Positions 51,801 to 60,800 of a stretch of DNA of 64,000 nucleotides are shown piece by piece; the first letter of the stretch is position 1, and each line of letters begins with the position of its first letter. Both the position numbers and the translations under genes were made by a program. This DNA is from Sipunculus nudus (taxonomy: Eukaryota > Annelida > Sipuncula > Golfingiida > Sipunculidae), in assembly GCA_026874595.1 (NCBI GenBank), contig CM049311.1, forward strand, positions 38,028,676 to 38,092,675, written 5' to 3'. The notes beneath the pieces are model-generated. The model was given only the letters and a program-made list of their open reading frames with translations. It had not been told where the DNA came from and searched no databases.

Positions 51801-54800
51801 TATCAGCAAAACTTAATTTTGGCGGATACAATAATACCTGTTTAGTTTATTAACTGTGAAATAAATCACTGTGAAAACAACATTTTCCATTTTCAAATCA
51901 GAATAAACAAAATTTGGATAAGCATGTCAAGACAAGCCAATTATGTATACACTGGTCTCTGAAGTATATCAAATTATTACATTTAAACCATTAAATTATG
52001 CAATGAGGAAAAATTGGTTATATGGGATCCCAAGTATAAGACTGTAACAGGCGTGTAAAAAATAACCCTCGTATCATGACACCAACTCAACAGTACAACA
52101 GCATTACACACCAAAGTCTTCTCTGGTTATATGTAGAGCAACTGTATTACTGTTTGAGTGAATCTTTAACATTGTGTTCAATTTAATAAAGTAATGTCAA
52201 TTTGTGGATCATGCAAGTTCATAACTGAATTGTAACTGAAATATTGCAAGTCATAGTTGCAGTACCTCAAAACCAAAATTGTAGCACTGGTGCAGTGTTT
52301 CACGGTACAGCTTCTGAATGCTAATCCTTTCCACTTCATCCATTTCTGAGATGTTTCCAAGATTTAATTTATCATCCACCTGAGCAATTGCCCGAGCAAC
52401 TTGTTCTCGTAATTCCATGGCCTTGTTCTGAAAATAATAAATTAACATTTTAAAGGAAGTCAAGTACAGTGAATTTCACGAACACAGTCACCTGTGGGAC
52501 AACCCAGTTGTCGTGTTAGCAGGGTGGTTGTGTTAGCAGGGTGGTTGTGACCCAGAGATGACTGTTTTGTGGGGTTTGGCACCATAATGTTTTTGCCACT
52601 AGAACTCACACCATATGGCCATATGGCCATCTGCAAAGCAAACTAGAATATGGGTAGTCGACAAGCAACTACTTGTATCCGCCTAAATCAGAGTGGAACG
52701 GGTGAAGTGTTGCAGCCAAATTGTGTATGTAGGTTGCACTACCTACCAAAAAATTCAGAAAGCCGTCCAAGTTGTATACATATGCAAAATTTAAGGCAGA
52801 TAAGTCAAACCACTATATTGTATATGAGTGATTTTTGCCCTTGGCAGACAAACAGATGGACGCTGTGCAAAAAAGGGTTGCAGGTGGTGCCACCAGTTTA
52901 GCGTATGATAAAGAGCTTTGTGAGAACTTTACACATGCAAAACTTTGGCCCAATCGGTCAAACGGTTCCCAAGATATGAGCTCGGATATCTGCTGCATAA
53001 ACTAGAATGCAGGTGGCGCCACCTGTCATAAAATCAAGAGAGCTGTCGGGGATGTATAAACTTGCAAAATTTTAGGCAGATATGTCAAACCACTGCCGAG
53101 ATATGAGTGATTTTATCCCATGGCAGACAAACAGACGGGAGCTGTGCAAACATGGCTGCAGGTGGTGCCACCAGTTTTGCGTATGATAAAGAGCTATATG
53201 AGATTTATACACATGCAAAATTTTGGCCCAATCGGTCAAACGGTTCCCTAGATATGAGCTTGGATGTCTGCAGCGTAAACTTGATTGTAGGTGGCGCCAC
53301 CTGTCATAAAATCAGAAAAGCTATCCAGGATGTATAAGCATGCCGAATTTCAGGTGAATTAGTCAAACCACTGCAGAGATATGAGTGATTTTAACCCAAG
53401 GCAGAGGAACAGATGGACACTGTGCAAACATGGTTGCAGGTGGCGCCACCATTTTTGGCGTATGTTATAAAGCTCTCCAAGGGCTACATTTGTGCAAAAA
53501 AATTTTCCTGATCCGTCAAACGGTTCCTGAGATATGAGCTTGCATGTCTGCAGCGTTAACGTGAATGTAGGTGGCGCCACCTGTCATAAAATCAGAAAAG
53601 CTATCCAGGATGTATACGCATGCCAAATTTCAGGTGAATTAGTCAAGTCACTGCAGAGATATGAGTGATTTTAACCCAAGGCAGACAAACAGATGGACAC
53701 TGTGCAAACATGGTTGCAGGTAGCGCCACCATTTTTGGTGTATGTTATAAATCTCTCCAAGGGCTACATTTGTGCAAAAGAATTTTCCTGATCGGTCAAA
53801 CGGTTCCCGAGATATGAGCTTGGATGTCTGCAGCGTAAACGTGAATGTAGGTGGCGCCACCTGTCATAAAATCAGAAAAGCTATCCAGGATGTCTACGCA
53901 TGCCAAATTTCAGGTGAATTAGTCAAGTCACTGCAGAGATATGAGTGATTTTAACCCAAGGCAGACGAACAGATGGACACTGTGCAAACATGGTTGCAGG
54001 TGGCGCCACCATTTTTGGTGTATGTTATAAAGCTCTCCAAGGGCTACATTTGTGCAAAAGAATTTTCCTGATCGGTCAAACAGTTCCCGAGATATGAGCT
54101 TGGATGTCTGCATCGTAAACGTGAATGTAGGTGGCGCCACCTGTAATAAAATCAGAAAAGCTATCCAGGATGTTTACGCATGCCGAATTTCAGGTGAATT
54201 AGTCAAGTCACTGCAGAGATATGAGTGATTTTTACCCAAGGCAGACGAACAGATGGACACTGTGCAAACATGGTTGCAGGTGGCGCCACCATTTTTTGGT
54301 GTATGTTATAAAGCTCTCCGAGGGCTACATTTGTGCAAAAAATTTTCCTGATCGGTCAAACGGTTCCCGAGATATGTGGGTTTATGTGTGGAAACAGACG
54401 CACAAACGGACGCAGAGCGCAGAGGAAAGGTCAGAGGTCAAAACAAAATCGGGGCGCAGCAGTTCACATGTGACCCGAACATAATCCCGGGTTTCGGAAA
54501 ATTCCGCCCAGCGGTTACAGAGGAGTTCTCCGGACACCTACGCGGCGGCGGCGGCTGCGGCGTGCAGCTGAAAACATAGTATCCGCAAAACTCTGTTTTG
54601 GCGGATACAATTACTTGACACAATGTGAGGTCACAGAGGACAATGATGTCATGTCACTGGCTGTTCCCTGTAGGGTGGCATTTCTTCAAAACTTACGTTA
54701 AACAAAATGAAGTGTCATTTGATAGCCTGATAGAGAGCTAAATAAAACACTGGAGAAGCACAAATACAGGAAGTGTCCTTAAAGATGCTGAAGCAACCAA

Positions 54801-57800
54801 ATAACAAGGGACCTATGGGTCACGACGCTCAGCTGTTATATATGATAAAAAAATATTATTTAGAAATGAGGCACATGCTGGTTTTGTGTGGTAATAAATA
54901 TAAGCTGTATTATGAGTTGTTGTTGTTTAGCTTATGTATGATTTTGATAGTACCTTTGGAGACAGGGAAGAGGATTGATTTCATTTATTTTATTAACAAA
55001 TGGAGTGCTATTGTCACACAGATTTTGACTTGGCCATATAACTTATAAGCAGAATATATAATATAAGGGTTTAACTATTAATTAAAAAAAATTACAAATA
55101 TTGTCCCAAATATAATTTTTTTTTTCAAATAATAAGAGAATCATATGATTTTTTAAAATGAAATATAACTGAACTGATTATTAAAATAATATTAAAGAAT
55201 ATATTCATGAATGCATTCATGAATACATTTTGAAAGTATTTGCACTGGTATTCATATACTTTCATTTTTACCTGAATTCCCATTCTTTATGCAAGAAATT
55301 TTATAATGGAGTACATAATCATATTCATATTTAAATACAATTACAAAGTATTCGCACCATGACCAGTATTTATTCAGTTTTCACCAAACAATGATGTTGA
55401 GAATCCAGAATATATAAAATTCATACATTTAAATAATGATCATAAGTACCTGGTTTTATGGCTTTTATTTATATTAAAAAATAACTGTAATAAATTCATT
55501 TTGGACCAATTTCACATCAATGTACACACTAGACACAGTAGGAATCTAGATTAATATTATCAACTGCATCTTTGTCTATCATTAATTTCCATCATATGAT
55601 CCCTAATGATTATAGTAATGAATGATATGATTTACTTCTTTATCATTAAAACTGAACTGAAAAATACCATAGGTGACTGCATGGTGTTATTTGGAATACG
55701 TGACATTCTACCCATCGATACAAGATTCTTATATCATCAGTAACTGCAAGTTAATTTCCTGTTATTATAAACTAACAAATTCCTTTTCTATTTTTCTTTA
55801 ATTTTTTATTAAAAACCAATAAAAATTTATTAATTTATTGTTTATTGTTATGTAGTTGGTTAAAACTACTAGATGAGTTGGGTTGGACACCTGGATCAAC
55901 TGTGGCTGGCCATAAGCTGCCTGGATTCCCCTGTATGCCTCGCCTCAAGCATGCATAATTTGCTGAAAGTTCAACAAGGTCAACATACAGGTGACTCAAG
56001 AGGGGCTGGAGAGAGCCAAAGTCTGACAGGGTCTCATAAAAACATTTATAAAAGCTACAATTTTTGGCCAGTTTCTTTCAGCTTTCTAAACTTAAAATCT
56101 GAAATCCTTATGTGTGCATGATCTGAAAATTATATCAACAGTGCTCACAGGAAACAAACATGCCATGGTCAAAGTTGGGCAAAATTTAAATTACTAATTT
56201 TACATTTATACTAATAACTTATAAAATTTGAAAAATTCATAACTAATTTTGGGTATTCAATTGAATATTGATTAAATAATGTTACATCCCTGACAAAAAA
56301 TCTCTAGCTTCAGCAATCCCCTTGTTCAGGGAGTAAATATATTTCTTGATTTTTTACAAAGTGCATTTTGTTTGGGCCCATAACTTAAAACAATTACGCA
56401 ATACTGACATCATTCTGGCATGTGCATAGAGAATGAAAAATAGGTATATTATTTATGATTAAAGTCAGATCAGTGGTTTTGATATTAGGCAGTCTTGAAG
56501 TGTAACAATGGGTTTTTAATGGAAAAATGAAGTTTTTCATTAATATCTTGAAGGTATTAAGTCCTAGTGACCAAATTCTTGGCATGGTAGGGGATTTTGG
56601 AGACATCTAGCTGTATGCCGAATTTAAGGAACTAAGAGCTGAAGCTGGGGAGCTGAGCTCTTGCAAACTGCATAACACTAGCTTGATGTAAACAATATGT
56701 TACATGGTGCTTGAAAACTTGAATAAAATCTACAGTTTTTGATCAACTGGTTTCAAATTTTTGGTGTTAACAGTTGAAAAGGTAACAAAAACATGCTGTG
56801 AAAATTAAATCCACAGTACTTACAGGAAAAAAACGTGCCATGGTCAAAGTTGGGCAAAATTTAAGGTACCAAATTTTATTTTTATTAATATTTTTAAAAA
56901 TTTAAAAGATTTTCATCTAATTTTGGGTATACAATTTAATTTTGATTAATAAAAGTAATATTACTGGAAAAAAGGTCCATAGCTTTAACATGTTTTGTGT
57001 TAAGTGATCAAATATCTTTCCTGATTTTTTACAAAATGCATTATGTTTGGGTCCACAACTTTTTTAAATTATATAATACAGACATAATTTCTTGAATGTA
57101 CATAGGAACTATATAGAGGAATATTTATGGTAAATATGAGGAAAAACAGATGAGTCGTTTTGATATTAGGCAGTCCTGAAGTGTGAAAATAGGTTTTAAA
57201 TAAAAAATGGAGGTTTTTCCTTAATTTCTCAAAGGAACGAAGTTGAAAAGACCCAGTTTTTGGCTTGGTAGGAGATCTTGGGGACACCTAACATTATGCA
57301 AAATTTTGGATTCCTAGGTCTTACGGTTTCAAATCGTGCCACATCTACGGACGGACGGACAGACGGACGGACGACGGACAATGGACCACGACTATAGCTC
57401 AGATGACTTATAGTCAGCTGAGCTAAAAACTGGAAACATAACAAGGGACCTATGGGTCACTGTGCTCAGCTGACGTTTACCCTGAAGGTAAAAATCTAAA
57501 ATAATATCAAACGGAGATAAAGTGTAAGAGGAAGAGGTAATAAAGGCCATGGTTGGTTTATATGATTGGTTTGTATTGATGAGCAAGAAATTGTTGCAAA
57601 AAATATTTTGTGACCTGACCATGTGTTTCCTAATGTTGAAACTAAAGCATGTGAGCAGTTTGTGAACAAATGATCTGTACTATTACCATGATCATTAGTT
57701 GGTTTTTCGATTAACTGTTGACATTTCAGTAGTTTACACATTTGTTCAATTGAATCTATTTTTTTTTGTATAATATATATTATTAAATATATATGTATTT

Positions 57801-60800
57801 TTTTATGAAATGTATACAGTTGAAATATAGCTAATTAACAACATAAAACAGGGCAAACAAAGCCTGATCTCAAATTCTGCTGAGGCAGGAAAATAATGAA
57901 CAAATGTTTGTATTAAATCCTCATTTTTTTATCACATCAATTATTTTCTAATTTAAGTTTATATTTCTATACATTTCCAATTTAACATATATATCTGAAT
58001 ATAAAAGTTGATTCATAATTCTCAATTGCATCATCATAAATCTCAATCTTGTCAGATAACACCACATCATGCATACAAATGTTTATTTATTTTTTACCAC
58101 AAAAATATATCTTTAAAATCTGCAAAACAATAATTATCTAAAAATAATACTTGATTTAGATTTCACAATTTTTTATTGTGTCTTTATTTATCCATAATGT
58201 GCTTCATGTTTTATAATAATTTAAGCATACTGATGGGTTAAATTATATTTGTTAAATCATTTAAAAGAAAATTGATTTCTTTAAAAATGCTACATTACAC
58301 AACATTGCATCTTCTGGATTACACCTTGAATTATTTTTTCAAGGAAAGTTTTTGCATATTGGAGTGGAAACAGCATTACAATTAAGGAGATACAGTGAAA
58401 ACAATAACAATTACTGCATAACACTTGGTGGGTTGGGTTTGCGGGGGGGGGGGGGGGGGGGGGGGGGGGAGATGATTGGGGTGGTGATATGAGAATAACT
58501 GTACACCTGTCACAGCAGGGGATCTCCCCCAGTGACTGTAACAAATCAGAAACTCTGGCATAGCTGACTTCCAGTGAGCTAGAGTGGGACCCTGCATCTG
58601 TAATCAAAGCAAGTGACTACAGAAAAAAAAATCAATAACTAGCTTAAATTTCAAGCTTTTATTTTCAAATTTCAGATTTAGACAAACTAAATATTTATGT
58701 TTACATGCTGTGAAAATTAAATAAATGGTGCTTACAGGAAAAAAACGTGCCATGGTCAAAGTTGGGCAAAATTTAAGGTACTGATTTTTTTTTATGCTAA
58801 TAACTTAAAAAATTTACAAAATTCAGATCTAATTTTGGGTAAACAATTGAATCTTAATTAAACATAGTTATATACTTGAGAAAATAGACTCTAGTTTCAT
58901 AATTTTTCATGTTAAGTGAGTTATTATTTTTCCTGATTTTTTACAAAGTCCATTATGTTTGGGCCCATAACTTAAAGAATTTATACTTTACAGTCTAAAG
59001 TTCTGGCATGTACGTAGGAACTATATAGAGGAATATTTATGATAAATATGAGGAAAAACAGATGAGTGGTTTTGATATTAGGCAGTCCTGAAGTGTGAAA
59101 ATAGGATTTTAATAAAAAATTGAGGTTTTTCCTTAATTTCTCAAAGGAACGAAGTTGCAAAGACCCAGTTTTCGGCTTGGTAGGAGATCATGGGGACATC
59201 TAACATTATGCTGAATTTTGGATTCCTAGGTCTTACGGTATCAAAACGTGCCACATCTACGGACGGACAGACGGACGGACGATGGACAATGGACCACGAC
59301 TATAGCTCAGATGACTTATAGTCAGCTGAGCTAAAAATAAAAAGAAAAGGGAACCTGGGATTCATAAATACATACAATAACAGTGGGCATTAAAGTAAAT
59401 ACAGAATCCCAAGTATCAGAAAATGTACCGGTTACGCGAGGGCAACAAAGCATAATCGCTCTTTAAAATCATGGCAAAAGTACATTGTCACAGAATACAT
59501 CAGGAGTTTGAGCATGTACATAGTGATCAAAGAAAAAAGTGTCCGTTTTCCAATGCCCAACCTTCATGACTTTCCTGGGTTTGACCCCTGCCTCAACCTG
59601 CATGGTCGCACCTGTGGGACGGAAATCCTTCGCCGTAAATTCTGGGTACAACCCGGCCAATCTCAGCACGTCATTCAGACAATTAGTGATAGACTGAGCA
59701 GACAAGGCACGATAGGGTGGCTTAAGAGATATGAACACGGGATGCCCTACAACAGATGTGAATGATGCAGTACGGGCCATGTAACACCGCAGCGTGTGAA
59801 CTGGGCATAACTTTGTATTGCCGGACAGAGGAAGGTTTACCTCAAAACCAGCTCTGTCAGTATCATTCTTGATACCTTGCAGATACAGGACTGCAGACCC
59901 ATCATCTTCGAATGACACGTGTGATCGGCCAAATATCAGCCACGTGGTAGTCAGACGCTGCGGACAAAAAGACACCGCTTTCGGGGCAACATCCCACAAG
60001 TGCAACATCAGAGTTAGAGCCAGCAATGTAAGGCACTTCAAGCGAAGATCCTTGATGCTTAACATGTCGTTATCTGACCAGTTAAGGAATAAGTAGCGTA
60101 TTGGTTGAACCGGAATAACTTGCTATCGACGGCACACTTGAAAGGTACCTGATTTTATCAAGGCTGTCACGAATCGACATATATACAGGTCACGCATTGG
60201 ATGTTCCCCACCTAGCGCATCAAAAAGGTGGGAAAGAGCTGCTCGAGCACATCGCAACTTAGACGCTGGGCGTTCCGAGGCATCAGCCAATGTACATAAA
60301 TAGTCCAAAAGGGTAGGTTCATGATCAAGTGAGAAGCCTTTACTGGCACAGAACTCGTGAAACTGCGCAATATGTCGATCATAGTTATTCAAGATGGACG
60401 GTGCTAAGAACAACCTGAATTGCGCCTGGGCTCGCTTTGATCAACCGCATTTGTCCAGGCATTTCTTCCAGACACTCTCCAGGCATAGAGGCGCCACCTG
60501 GGGTTTCAAAGCACCAGCGCATCCGGGAACTTTGCATTTATGTGCTGACTGTTCTATGGAAGACGAAGGGGATGCCAGATAGTAAGTGTCCGTATGTGGT
60601 GAAACCAAGGTTGGCTTGGCCAGTAAGGCGCAACTACAGTGGCCTCGGATCCGGACTTTATCACCTTGTCGATGACCTTGTCGAGCAGGTGAAACAGAGC
60701 GTTGACCAAATTGTTGTGGCTTGACCAGTCCTGTCCCAGTGCATCCACCCCTGCGGTCCCTGGCTCCCAAAATCTGGAGTTGAACATCGGCAACTGAGTA

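Noticed and set aside
51168-54484. Several open frames of 60-93 residues with repeated peptides (AAGGATSFVYDKELYEIYTH and the like)
   Set aside because: They are translations of the 130/149-bp palindrome array; frames end at unit boundaries and have no domain.
57229-57444. Minus-strand frame with VVRPSVRPSV peptide
   Set aside because: It is a translation of the CGGACGGAC simple repeat and hairpin end of a repeat element.
58519-58606. Exon-like minus-strand stretch (SYARVSDLLQSLGEIPCCDR) with an AG before and GTGTAC after
   Set aside because: Exons 2 and 3 already join in phase 0 and match contiguous vertebrate MAP3K4 sequence. This stretch would break the frame in either reading, and it lies inside a repeat element.
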